Below are positions 18,903 to 27,202 of a DNA stretch of 64,000 nt, piece after piece (position 1 is the stretch's first letter; the number at the start of each line of letters is the position of its first letter). A program made the translations under genes and the position numbers. The stretch comes from Variovorax paradoxus. GTDB lineage: Bacteria > Pseudomonadota > Gammaproteobacteria > Burkholderiales > Burkholderiaceae_C. The notes beneath the pieces were generated by a model. That model searched no databases. It was not told the DNA's origin and was given only the letters and a program-made list of their open reading frames with translations. The DNA lies in the NCBI RefSeq assembly GCF_022009635.1, contig NZ_CP091716.1, forward strand, positions 2,309,001 through 2,373,000. Direction: 5' to 3'.

Positions 18903-18935
18903 AAAGCCCGCGCTTCTCACGAACGCGGGCTTTTT
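18903..18935 (+). terminator. Rho-independent terminator after the DEAD-box gene
   Basis: AAAGCCCGCG and CGCGGGCTTT form a 10-base stem around an 11-base loop, followed by TT, 40 bases after the helicase stop. Confidence 0.85.
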
Positions 18936-18975
18936 CATTTCGGGTTTCCGAGCAGGCCGGTGCCGTCGAATTTGA

Positions 18976-19004
18976 TTGACACCGGAATCTATGAAAAGTA
19001 ATGT
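18976..19004 (+). promoter_or_regulatory. promoter of the opine-dehydrogenase operon
   Basis: A perfect -35 TTGACA (18976-18981), a 17-base spacer and the weak -10 TAATGT (18999-19004), 72 bases before the ATG at 19076. It lies right after the preceding terminator. Confidence 0.5.
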
Positions 19005-19075
19005 AATGGCGCATTGCTTCCCCGGGTCCGTCCTGCGGCCGCCGGTTCATCGACACCTGCTTTTCGACTTTCGAC

Positions 19076-20149
19076 ATGAAAATTGCGATTCTTGGGGGTG
19101 GTCACGGCGCCTATGCGGCCGCCGCCGACCTGTCTGAAACCGGCCACGAAGTGCGCCTGTGGCGCCGCGACGCCGCCGCGCTGGAACCCGTTGTCCGGGC
19201 CGGATCGATCACGCTGAAAGACGCTGCCGGCGCACGGGAAGTGCCGATCGCGCTCGCCACCGCGGACATCGGCGCGGCCCTGAAAGACGCCGAACTCATC
19301 GTCATTCCCACGCCCGCGATCGCCCAGCACGACATCGCGCTCGCGATGGCGCCGCACCTAGTCGACGGGCAGGTCGTGTTCCTGCCGCCGGGCACCTTCG
19401 GCAGCTACGTGATGGCCAGGACGGTGAAAGACGCCGGCAGCCGCGCCGACGTCGCCTGGGCCGAGACCGGCACCTTGCCTTACCTGGCGCGCAAGCACGG
19501 CGAGCGCGAGGTCAACGTCACCATCCGGGCGATCCGGCTGCCCACGGGCGTGTATCCGGCCCGCAAGGAAGCGCAGGCCATCGAGGTGATTCGCCGCGCC
19601 TACCCGTCGGTGCATGGCTGCGGCGACGCGCTCTCGGGCGCCCTCATGAACGCCGGCCCCGTCATCCATCCGCCGCTGATGGTGATGAATGCCGCGCCGC
19701 TGCAGCACTTCGAACGCTGGGACATCCACAACGAAGGCACGCAGCGCGCGGTGCGCGACGTGACCGACCGGCTCGACCAGGAACGCATCGCCGTGCGCGA
19801 GGCCTTCGGGCAGGGCGCGCCGCACTATCCGTTGGCCGACCACTACAACAACGACCGTTGGATGTATGGCGACGCGCACAAGCAGCTGGTCAAGTCGGGC
19901 GACTGGCGCGAGAACATCGACCTGCACACGCACCGCTACATCACGGAAGACACCGAACTCGGCCTCGCCTTCCTGGCTTCTGCCGCGCGTCATGCGGGCG
20001 TCGATGCGCCCATCGCGCATGGCCTGCTGGCCATCGTCGGAGGCTTCCTCGGCCGCGACCTGCGGCAAGGCCCGCGCACCTTCGAAAGCCTGGGCCTCTC
20101 CGGCCTGAGCGCAACGCAGCTCAAGCAGAGGCTGCACGATGGCGAATGA
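19076..20149 (+). CDS. NAD/NADP octopine/nopaline dehydrogenase family protein
   Basis: The 357-residue protein opens with a Rossmann motif KIAILGGGHGAYAAAADL and has the family C-terminal helical domain (NAGPVIHPPLMVMNAAPL, then DHYNNDRWMYGDAH). Members oxidise or form opine-type secondary amines, or act on other N-alkylated or hydroxy acids; the substrate cannot be read from sequence. It is the first gene of a four-gene unit and overlaps the next frame by 11 bases. In a rhizosphere organism an opine or betaine substrate would be reasonable, but this is inference. Confidence 0.8.
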   Translation: MKIAILGGGHGAYAAAADLSETGHEVRLWRRDAAALEPVVRAGSITLKDAAGAREVPIALATADIGAALKDAELIVIPTPAIAQHDIALAMAPHLVDGQVVFLPPGTFGSYVMARTVKDAGSRADVAWAETGTLPYLARKHGEREVNVTIRAIRLPTGVYPARKEAQAIEVIRRAYPSVHGCGDALSGALMNAGPVIHPPLMVMNAAPLQHFERWDIHNEGTQRAVRDVTDRLDQERIAVREAFGQGAPHYPLADHYNNDRWMYGDAHKQLVKSGDWRENIDLHTHRYITEDTELGLAFLASAARHAGVDAPIAHGLLAIVGGFLGRDLRQGPRTFESLGLSGLSATQLKQRLHDGE

Positions 20150-21143
20150 GGCCGCACTGCCGCGATTCGCCGCCGTCGGCGCGGGCCGCATGGGGCGGGG
20201 CATCGCCATCGCGTTCGCCTATGCCGGGCACCGCATCTCGCTGATCGACCTGCGCCCGCGCGGCGCCGAAGCCTGGCAGCGTCTGCTCGACGAAGCCAAG
20301 GCCGAAATCGAAGCCAGCCTCTCGGGCCTGGCGCAGCTTGGCGTGATCGACGCAGCGCAGATCGAGCGCATCGCCGCGCGCGTGGATTTCGTCGATGCCG
20401 CGGCCGCACCTCGCGCGCTGGCCGCTGCCGAACTCGTGTTCGAGGGCGTGCCCGAAACCATCGAAGCCAAGCGCGAAGCCTTCGAGCACATCAACCGCCA
20501 TTGCCGCGACGACGCCATCCTCACCTCGACCACCAGCAGCATCCTGGTAACGCAGCTGGCCGCGTTCGTGAGGCTGCCAGAGCGCTTCCTCAACATGCAC
20601 TGGCTCAACCCCGCCTATGTGATCCCGGTGGTGGAGCTGAGCTGCCATCCCGGCACCGATGCCGCCGTGCTCGCTCGCACCAAGGCGCTGATGGAGCAGA
20701 TCGGCAAGCTGCCCGTGGTCTGCGGTGCGTCGCCCGGATACATCGTGCCGCGCCTGCAGGCGCTGGTGATGAACGAGGCAGCCCGCATGATCGAGGAGGG
20801 CGCCGCCACCGCCGAGGAAATCGACAAGGCCACGCGCTACGGCCTGGGCCTTCGCTTCGCGGCGCTGGGCGTGGTCGAGTTCATCGACTTCGGCGGCTGC
20901 GACATCCTGCACCATGCGAGCCGCGAGATGTCGGCATCGCTCGACAAGGGGCGCTACACGGCGCCCGCCATCGTCGGGCGCATGGTCGAGGAGGGGCGGC
21001 TGGGCCTGAAGAGCGGCAGCGGCTTCTACGACTATGAAGGCCGCGACATCGGTGCCTATCGGCGCGACGTGCTGTCGCGCACGCTCGGCGAACTGCGACA
21101 TGCGGGCCTGTGGCGCGCACCCGCCGACGAGACGCAGCCATGA
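20139..21143 (+). CDS. 3-hydroxyacyl-CoA dehydrogenase (NAD-dependent, HBDH/carnitine-dehydrogenase type)
   Basis: The 334-residue protein has a Rossmann motif FAAVGAGRMGRGIAIAF, the catalytic region TTSSILVTQLA followed by NMHWLNPAYVIPVVEL with the conserved His and Asn-Pro, and a C-terminal domain ending GLKSGSGFYDY. Single-domain members act on 3-hydroxybutyryl-CoA, L-gulonate or carnitine. It overlaps genes on both sides (11 and 4 bases), so it is part of a tightly coupled operon. Confidence 0.82.
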   Translation: MANEAALPRFAAVGAGRMGRGIAIAFAYAGHRISLIDLRPRGAEAWQRLLDEAKAEIEASLSGLAQLGVIDAAQIERIAARVDFVDAAAAPRALAAAELVFEGVPETIEAKREAFEHINRHCRDDAILTSTTSSILVTQLAAFVRLPERFLNMHWLNPAYVIPVVELSCHPGTDAAVLARTKALMEQIGKLPVVCGASPGYIVPRLQALVMNEAARMIEEGAATAEEIDKATRYGLGLRFAALGVVEFIDFGGCDILHHASREMSASLDKGRYTAPAIVGRMVEEGRLGLKSGSGFYDYEGRDIGAYRRDVLSRTLGELRHAGLWRAPADETQP

Positions 21144-21943
21144 CCACCATCCGCCGTGCCTTTGCCGACCTGTCGGTGGGGCAGGTGCACTACGCCGAAT
21201 GCGGCGGCCATGATGCGCGCGCCGTGCTGCTGTTGCACCAGTCGCCGCGCAGCTGGGCCGAGTACCGCGCAGTGCTGCCGCTTCTGGGCGCGCATCGCCG
21301 GGCCATTGCCATGGACACGGCCGGCTTCGGCGATTCCTCGGACGGCGGCGTGCCCGCGAGCATCGAGCAATGGGCGCGCGTTGCCTGCGAACTGCTCGAT
21401 GCATTGGGCATCGCGCAGGTCGATGTAGTCGGCCATCACACAGGCGGCGTCGTGGCGATCGAGCTTGCGGCGGCGTTCCCCGATCGTGTTCACAGCCTCG
21501 TGCTGTCTTCGACACCCTATACCGACGAGCCATTCCGCCGTGCGCGCGCGCAACGCCCGCCCATCGACGAAGTCGCACCCAGTGAAGACGGCAGCCATCT
21601 CGCCGCGCTGTGGCGGAAGCGCCAGGGTTTCTATCCGGCCGGGCGGCCTGAGCTGCTCGAAGCCTTCGTGCTGGACGCATTGAAGGTCGGCCGTCGCGTC
21701 GAGGAAGGCCACCGCGCGGTGGCCTCCTACCGCATGGAAGACCGCATCGGCCGCATCACGCAACCCACGCTGATCGTTCGTGCCACCGAAGATCCCTTTG
21801 CCGCGCCGCATGCGGTGGAGTTGCAGCACCACCTGCCGCATGCCCGCATCGTCGACATCGAAGGCGGCATGGTGCCGCTGCCCGACCAGATGCCCGAAGC
21901 CTTCGCGCGCACGGTGCTCGGCTTTCTTTCGGACTTGCCATGA
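21140..21943 (+). CDS. alpha/beta-hydrolase-fold protein with non-canonical active site
   Basis: The 267-residue protein has the fold's landmarks: an LLLHQSPRSWAEY oxyanion loop, DTAGFGDS, a nucleophile-elbow region VVGHHTGGVVAIEL, and RATEDPF with the likely acid. At the elbow the nucleophile position of G-x-Nuc-x-G is His instead of Ser, and where the catalytic His is expected the sequence reads EGGMVPLPDQ with no His. It may be inactive, or use a different mechanism. The start overlaps the previous stop (ATGA at 21140), and its own stop overlaps the next start. Confidence 0.8.
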   Translation: MTTIRRAFADLSVGQVHYAECGGHDARAVLLLHQSPRSWAEYRAVLPLLGAHRRAIAMDTAGFGDSSDGGVPASIEQWARVACELLDALGIAQVDVVGHHTGGVVAIELAAAFPDRVHSLVLSSTPYTDEPFRRARAQRPPIDEVAPSEDGSHLAALWRKRQGFYPAGRPELLEAFVLDALKVGRRVEEGHRAVASYRMEDRIGRITQPTLIVRATEDPFAAPHAVELQHHLPHARIVDIEGGMVPLPDQMPEAFARTVLGFLSDLP

Positions 21944-22824
21944 AGGCGATTCGCATCCACGGCTTCGATGCGGTGCCGGTGCTGGAAGAGATGGCCGATC
22001 CGGCTGCCAGGCCTGGCCGCACTCTCGTGCGGATGGCGGCGGCGACGGTCGGCCATATCGATCGCACGGTGTGGCGCGGCAGTTTCCTGCGGCATCCGCC
22101 ATTGCCTTACACGCCTGGTGTCGAGGCAGCGGGCATCGTTGTCGCGAGCGAGCGCTACGAGGTGGGTCAACGCGTGTGGCTGCGCGGAAGCGGCCTTGGC
22201 ACGCTCTTCGACGGCACATGGTGCGAGTGCATCGACGCGCCAGACGAAGCACTCGGCCTACTGCCGGACGGCGTGCCGATGCCGCTGGGTGCCGCGTTCT
22301 TCTCGCCGACGACGTCGGCTTGGGTGGCATTGCACGAAGTCGCGAAGCTGCGCGCCGGAGAGCAGGTACTGGTGACGGGCGCGACCGGTGCCGTGGGTTC
22401 ACTGGTGATGCAGCTCGCGCTCGAAGCAGGCTGCGTCGCCACGGCGGTGCTCCCGGATGCCGAGCCGCCACCTGTGGCCAGCGCGGACCTGCTGATAGAT
22501 ACAGTGGGCGGCGATGTCCTCACGAAAGTCCTGCCCTCCGTGCGGCCGGGTGGACGCGCCGTGCTGGTCGGCTACACCGCTGGCCCGACGCTGCAGTTGG
22601 ACATCGCCCACTTCCTGCAACGCGATGTTGCGCTGCTGCCCTTGAACATGTTCCGGCGCGAAGCGGCAGGCCGTGCTGCCGCGCCGGAGCTGCTTGCAAG
22701 GCTGGCCGATGGCCGTTTGCATCTCGACGTGAAGCTGTTCGCGCTTGCGGATGCCGCCCTTGCCCTCGACTGGATTGCGCAACGCGGCCATCGCGGCCGG
22801 GCCGTTCTCGTGCCTCGCCTCTGA
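21940..22824 (+). CDS. zinc-independent MDR-family oxidoreductase (quinone-oxidoreductase-like)
   Basis: The 294-residue protein has the MDR N-terminal domain (PYTPGVEAAGIVV) and the nucleotide-binding domain beginning EQVLVTGATGAVGSLVMQLAL, with LIDTVGGDVL and GGRAVLVGYTAG later. The structural-zinc Cys cluster is absent, as in quinone oxidoreductases and crotonyl-CoA reductase relatives. It is shorter than the usual 320-340 residues. Last gene of the four-gene operon; converges on the MarR gene. Confidence 0.82.
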   Translation: MKAIRIHGFDAVPVLEEMADPAARPGRTLVRMAAATVGHIDRTVWRGSFLRHPPLPYTPGVEAAGIVVASERYEVGQRVWLRGSGLGTLFDGTWCECIDAPDEALGLLPDGVPMPLGAAFFSPTTSAWVALHEVAKLRAGEQVLVTGATGAVGSLVMQLALEAGCVATAVLPDAEPPPVASADLLIDTVGGDVLTKVLPSVRPGGRAVLVGYTAGPTLQLDIAHFLQRDVALLPLNMFRREAAGRAAAPELLARLADGRLHLDVKLFALADAALALDWIAQRGHRGRAVLVPRL

Positions 22825-22865
22825 GCCTTCGAAGAAGCGCGCGTCATTCGGCGCGCCTCCATCCT

Positions 22866-23342
22866 TCAGTCTTCCTCTGGCCCTTCGACGGGCACATGCA
22901 CGTGCAGCTCGATCATCTGCCGCAGCGTCTGCTTGAGTTCCTCGGCGCGGCGCAGGCCGAAGGGCTCCAGCACGCGCCGCTCGTGATCACGCGCCAGTTC
23001 CATCAGATGCTCGACCGCCTTCAGGCCTTCGCGCGTGATGCGCACCAGCGTGATGCGGCGATCACTTTCGTGGGGCAGCCGCTCGACTTGTCCGCGCGAT
23101 TCCATGCGGTCCAGCAGCCGCGTCACCGTCGGCTGCTTGGTGACGGTCACCTGTGCGAGCTGGCCGATGCTCAGCGGCTCGCTGCCTGCAAGAGATGCCA
23201 TCACACGCCACTCCGACACCGAGAAACCCTGCTGCCGCGCGACCTCGTGGAACTCCGAGGAGATCAACTGGCTGGCCTGCGCCAGCAGCGCCGGAAGGTA
23301 GTCGTCGACGAAGCGATGCGAAGGAGGCGACGACTCAGCCAT
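22866..23342 (-). CDS. MarR-family regulator divergent from the auxin-type catabolic operon
   Basis: The 158-residue winged-helix protein has the MarR order: dimerisation helix, LSIGQLAQVTVTKQPTVTR as recognition helix, LLDRMESRGQVERL, and the wing ESDRRITLVRITREG. Its start is 144 bases from the start of the 2-oxoacid oxidoreductase gene, with candidate operator repeats between them. It is a good candidate for the IAA-responsive repressor of the locus (IadR in published work on Variovorax). A second MarR lies at 47789, and I cannot tell from sequence which one corresponds to IadR. Confidence 0.88.
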   Translation of the reverse strand: MAESSPPSHRFVDDYLPALLAQASQLISSEFHEVARQQGFSVSEWRVMASLAGSEPLSIGQLAQVTVTKQPTVTRLLDRMESRGQVERLPHESDRRITLVRITREGLKAVEHLMELARDHERRVLEPFGLRRAEELKQTLRQMIELHVHVPVEGPEED

Positions 23343-23390
23343 GAACGCACCCCGCGCATGTGGTGGGCACGCAGCTTGCGTGTCTAGGGT

Positions 23391-23428
23391 AATTCATGAT
23401 TGTGGATACATTCATTTGTAAACATTAT
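23391..23428. promoter_or_regulatory. promoter and candidate MarR operator for the 23487 operon
   Basis: TTGTGG at 23400-23405, a 17-base spacer and CATTAT at 23423-23428 form a plausible plus-strand promoter. Within it lie two direct ATTCAT repeats (23392-23397 and 23410-23415), an inverted TACA-N6-TGTA (23407-23420), and the unit ATTCA-TTTGT-AAACATT at 23410-23426. A similar unit recurs at 46993-47010. The region is AT-rich against a GC-rich background and lies between divergent genes. Confidence 0.5.
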
Positions 23429-23486
23429 AGGAAGCGTGATGTGGCAACCGATGCCCATCCTCCCACGATAGAGAACAAGGACCCAC

Positions 23487-25679
23487 ATGGCTGAGCGTTC
23501 GTTCGTCGAAGAAGTCAAGAAGCTGCGGCTTTCTGGCGGAGAGGTGTTCCGTGGAGAGGGCATTCTGGCCGTCACCAAGGCCCTGCTCGAATCCGGGGTT
23601 TCCTATGTGGCGGGCTACCAGGGCGCGCCCATCTCTCATTTGATGGACGTGCTGGCCGACGCGCAGGACATCCTCGCCGACCACGGCATCCGCTTCGAGA
23701 ACAGCGCGAGCGAGGCCACCGCCGCCGCCACGCTGGCCGCTTCCGTCAACTACCCGCTGCGCGGCGCCGTCACCTTCAAGGCCACTGTCGGCACCAACGT
23801 CGCATCCGATGCACTGGCCAATCTTGCGTCGGGCGGCGTGACCGGCGGCGCGCTCATCATCGTGGGCGAGGACTACGGCGAAGGCTCCTCGATCATGCAG
23901 GAGCGCAGCCATGCCTTCGCGATGAAGTCGCAGATCTGGCTGCTCGATCCACGCCCCAACCTGCCGAGCATCGTCGATGCGGTGAAGCAGGGCTTCGATC
24001 TCTCGGAGGCCAGCAGCACGCCCGTGATGCTCCAGCTGCGCATCCGCGCATGTCACGTGCACGGACACTTCGTCGCGGGCGACAACAAGCGCGCGAAGTT
24101 CACGCTGAAAGATGCGCTCGAGAACCCGCGGCGCGACGTCGGCCGCATCGTGCTGCCGCCCGCGAGCTTCGTGCACGAGCAGGAGAAGGTGAAGGACCGC
24201 TGGCCCGCCGCCGTGCGCTTCATCGAGGAGCGCAAGCTCAACGAGTTCTTCTCGGAAGACGCCGACGACATCGGCATCATCGTGCAGGGCGGCAGCTACA
24301 ACACGCTGCTGCGCGCGCTCGAACGGCTGGGCCTTGCCGACGTGTACGGCAATACGCAGGTGCCGCTGTACGTGATGAACGTGGCCTACCCGGTCATCGA
24401 GAGCGAGGTGATCCGCTTCTGCAAGGGCAAGCGCGCGGTGATGATCGTGGAAGAGGGGCAGCCCAACTTCGTCGAGCAGAACCTCGCGACCATCCTGCGC
24501 CAGGCGGGCTCCAACACCGCGCTGCACGGCAAGGACATGCTGCCGGTGGCCGGCGAGTACACCGCCGCCGAGTTGCTCAAGGGCGCGCGCAGCTTCTGCG
24601 AACGCTACGGGCGCCTGGCACCGCTGCCGGTGCCCGCGCCGGTGCGCAAGGTGATTCCACTGAAAGAAGTGGCCGCCATCGGCGTCGACGCCGCACCCGA
24701 GCCCGTGCAGCCATCGACCGCGCTCGGCGACGTGGTGCATGCGCGTCCGCCGGGCTTCTGCACCGGCTGCCCCGAGCGTCCGATCTTCAGCGCGATGAAG
24801 CTGGTCGAGCGCGAACTGGGCCCGCACCACGTGAGCGCGGACATCGGCTGCCACCTGTTCTCCATCCTGCCGCCCTTCAACATCGGCAACACCACCATGG
24901 GCTACGGCCTGGGCGGCGCGGGTGCCGCGGCGCTCAACGCGCCGGCGGGCAAGCGCGCGATCTCGATGATGGGCGACGGCGGCTTCTGGCACAACGGCCT
25001 CACCAGCGGCGTGGCCAACGCGGTCTTCAACAAGAGCGACAACCTCACCATCGTCGTCGACAACAACTACACCTCGGCCACGGGCGGACAGGACATCCTT
25101 TCCTCGCACGCCGTCAACAAGACGCGCAGCACCGGCCACGAGATCGAGCGCGCCGTGCGCGGCGTGGGCGTGGAATGGGTGAAGACGATGCGCCGCACCT
25201 ACGACATCGCCGGCATGCGCGACGCGCTCAAGGAAGCGCTGACCACGAAGGAAAAAGGCCCGAAGGTGCTGATCGCCCAGTCGGAGTGCATGCTCAACAA
25301 ACAGCGCCGCGAGAAGCCGCTGGTGCGCAAGGCCATCGCCGACGGCAAGCGCATGGTGCGCGAAAAATTCGGCGTCGACTCCGACACCTGCACCGGCGAC
25401 CACTCGTGCATCCGCCTCTCGGGCTGCCCGTCGCTGTCGATCAAGCCCAACCCCGATCCGCTGCGCACCGACCCCGTGGCGACCGTGCTCGACAGCTGCG
25501 TGGGCTGCGGCGTGTGCGGCGAGGTCTCTCACGCCGCGGTGCTGTGCCCCTCCTTCTACAAGGCGCAGATCGTGAGCAACCCCAGCCGCTGGGACATGCT
25601 GCGCGAGCGCGTGCGCGCGGCCGTCATCGGCTGGCTGCAGCGCGGCGAAGCGCGTCGCCGCGAAGCCTATGCCTTCTGA
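23487..25679 (+). CDS. indolepyruvate ferredoxin oxidoreductase alpha-like subunit
   Basis: The 730-residue protein resembles IorA: a pyrimidine-binding N-terminal region (GYQGAPISHLMDVLADA), a TPP-binding domain (GDGGFWHNGLTSGVANAV, then DNNYTSATGGQD), and a C-terminal ferredoxin-like domain. IorA/IorB enzymes turn arylpyruvates such as indole-3-pyruvate into aryl-acetyl-CoA. The Cys spacing is unusual: CTGDHSCIRLSGCP and CVGCGVCGEVSHAAVLCP are not two standard CxxCxxCxxxCP clusters. It is the first gene of the catabolic operon; in the published iad order it would take the first position, but the letter is not assigned here. Confidence 0.85.
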   Translation: MAERSFVEEVKKLRLSGGEVFRGEGILAVTKALLESGVSYVAGYQGAPISHLMDVLADAQDILADHGIRFENSASEATAAATLAASVNYPLRGAVTFKATVGTNVASDALANLASGGVTGGALIIVGEDYGEGSSIMQERSHAFAMKSQIWLLDPRPNLPSIVDAVKQGFDLSEASSTPVMLQLRIRACHVHGHFVAGDNKRAKFTLKDALENPRRDVGRIVLPPASFVHEQEKVKDRWPAAVRFIEERKLNEFFSEDADDIGIIVQGGSYNTLLRALERLGLADVYGNTQVPLYVMNVAYPVIESEVIRFCKGKRAVMIVEEGQPNFVEQNLATILRQAGSNTALHGKDMLPVAGEYTAAELLKGARSFCERYGRLAPLPVPAPVRKVIPLKEVAAIGVDAAPEPVQPSTALGDVVHARPPGFCTGCPERPIFSAMKLVERELGPHHVSADIGCHLFSILPPFNIGNTTMGYGLGGAGAAALNAPAGKRAISMMGDGGFWHNGLTSGVANAVFNKSDNLTIVVDNNYTSATGGQDILSSHAVNKTRSTGHEIERAVRGVGVEWVKTMRRTYDIAGMRDALKEALTTKEKGPKVLIAQSECMLNKQRREKPLVRKAIADGKRMVREKFGVDSDTCTGDHSCIRLSGCPSLSIKPNPDPLRTDPVATVLDSCVGCGVCGEVSHAAVLCPSFYKAQIVSNPSRWDMLRERVRAAVIGWLQRGEARRREAYAF

Positions 25680-25683
25680 CGCA

Positions 25684-27189
25684 ATGACGAGCACTGCACA
25701 ACCCATCAAGATCGCGATCCTCGCCATGGGCGGGGAGGGCGGCGGCGTGCTGGCCGACTGGATCGTCGACATGGGCGAGGCCAACGGCTACGTCGCTCAG
25801 ACCACTTCCGTGCCGGGCGTGGCCCAGCGCACCGGCGCGACCATCTACTACGTCGAGCTGTATCCGACGGCGCAGGCCGAGGCCGATGGCGGCTTGCCGA
25901 TTCTGGCGCTGATGCCGCTGCCCGGCGACGTCGACGTGGTGCTGGCCTCCGAACTCATGGAGGCAGGGCGCGCCGTGCAGCGCGGCCTGGTCACGCGCGA
26001 CCGCACCACGCTCATCGCATCCACGCACCGCGTCTTCTCCATCGCCGAGAAGAGCGCGATGGGCGATGGCCGCGTCGACAGCGACCAGCTCCTCGCGCAC
26101 ACCGCCAAGGCCGCCAGGCGCTTCATCCGCTTCGACATGGCGCAGGCGGCGGAAGCCTCGGGCAGCGTGATCAGCGCGGTACTCTTCGGCGCCCTGGCAG
26201 GCTCGGGCGTGCTGCCTTTCAGCCGCGCGCAGTTCGAGGCAACCATCGAGCGCGGCGGCGTCGGCGTGAAGCCCAGCCTCAAGGCTTTCGGTGCCGCCTT
26301 CGCCCGTGCACAGGGCGGCGACGACGGCGAACCAACAAGCGAGGCGGCGAGTGCCGCGCCGGCGCCGCAGCCGCGCCACCCCGCCGTGCGCGCACTGGTC
26401 GAGCGTGTGCAGCGCGACTTTCCGGTGGCGGCGCAGGACCTGCTGCTCGAAGGTGTGCGTCGCCTCATCGACTACCAGGATCCGGCCTATGCCGGCCTGT
26501 ACCTCGACCGCATGGCGGCCGTCGCGGCATTGCCGGCGAGCGACCACCGCCTGCTGCGCGAGACCGCGCGCCACCTCGCGCTCTGGATGTCCTACGAGGA
26601 CACGGCCCGCGTCGCGGCCCTGAAGACCCGCGCCACCCGCTTCGAGCGCGTGCGCGGCGAGGCCCGCGTGCAGCCGGGCCAGGTGCTCGCCATCAACGAA
26701 TACATGCACCCGCGCCTGCAGGAAATCTGCGAGACGCTGCCCGGCGGCGTCGGCCGCTGGCTCATGAACTCGACGCTGCCGAAGAAACTGGTCGAGCGCT
26801 TCACGCAGCATGGCCGCGTGATCCAGACCAGCTCGCTGCGCGGCTATCTCATGCTGCGCATGGTGGCGGCCTGCAAGCGCTGGCGTCTCTCGACCATGCG
26901 CTATGCCGAAGAAAACCGCCGCATCGAGGAATGGCTGCAGCGCATCGCCGCCACCGCGCAGCGCAACCCCGAACTGGCCGTCGAACTGGCGCAGTGCCAA
27001 CGCCTCGTCAAGGGCTACAGCGACACGCACGAGCGCGGCATCCGCAACTACGACACCGTGATGCGCGCCTTCGAGCGTGCAGGCGCCGCGCTCGCACCGG
27101 CCACGTTGCGCGAACTGCGCGACGCGGCGCTGGCCGACGAACACGGCCACAAGCTGCAGGCTGCACTCGCGCAGCACGCACTGGTTTGA
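25684..27189 (+). CDS. indolepyruvate ferredoxin oxidoreductase beta-like subunit with long C-terminal domain
   Basis: The N-terminal 190 residues are a 2-oxoacid:acceptor oxidoreductase gamma-type domain (IAILAMGGEGGGVLADWIVD, QTTSVPGVAQRTGAT). About 290 further residues form an all-helical domain found in the long IorB forms of aerobic proteobacteria. Total length is 501 residues from the ATG at 25684; an in-frame ATG at 25669 overlaps the previous stop and would add five residues. It is the partner subunit of the 23487 product. Confidence 0.84.
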   Translation: MTSTAQPIKIAILAMGGEGGGVLADWIVDMGEANGYVAQTTSVPGVAQRTGATIYYVELYPTAQAEADGGLPILALMPLPGDVDVVLASELMEAGRAVQRGLVTRDRTTLIASTHRVFSIAEKSAMGDGRVDSDQLLAHTAKAARRFIRFDMAQAAEASGSVISAVLFGALAGSGVLPFSRAQFEATIERGGVGVKPSLKAFGAAFARAQGGDDGEPTSEAASAAPAPQPRHPAVRALVERVQRDFPVAAQDLLLEGVRRLIDYQDPAYAGLYLDRMAAVAALPASDHRLLRETARHLALWMSYEDTARVAALKTRATRFERVRGEARVQPGQVLAINEYMHPRLQEICETLPGGVGRWLMNSTLPKKLVERFTQHGRVIQTSSLRGYLMLRMVAACKRWRLSTMRYAEENRRIEEWLQRIAATAQRNPELAVELAQCQRLVKGYSDTHERGIRNYDTVMRAFERAGAALAPATLRELRDAALADEHGHKLQAALAQHALV

Positions 27190-27202
27190 AGAGACAACGA
27201 CG

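Noticed and set aside
23412..25784. 790-codon minus-strand frame opposite the 23487 gene
   Set aside because: Shadow of the oxidoreductase gene; also overlaps the divergent promoter region.
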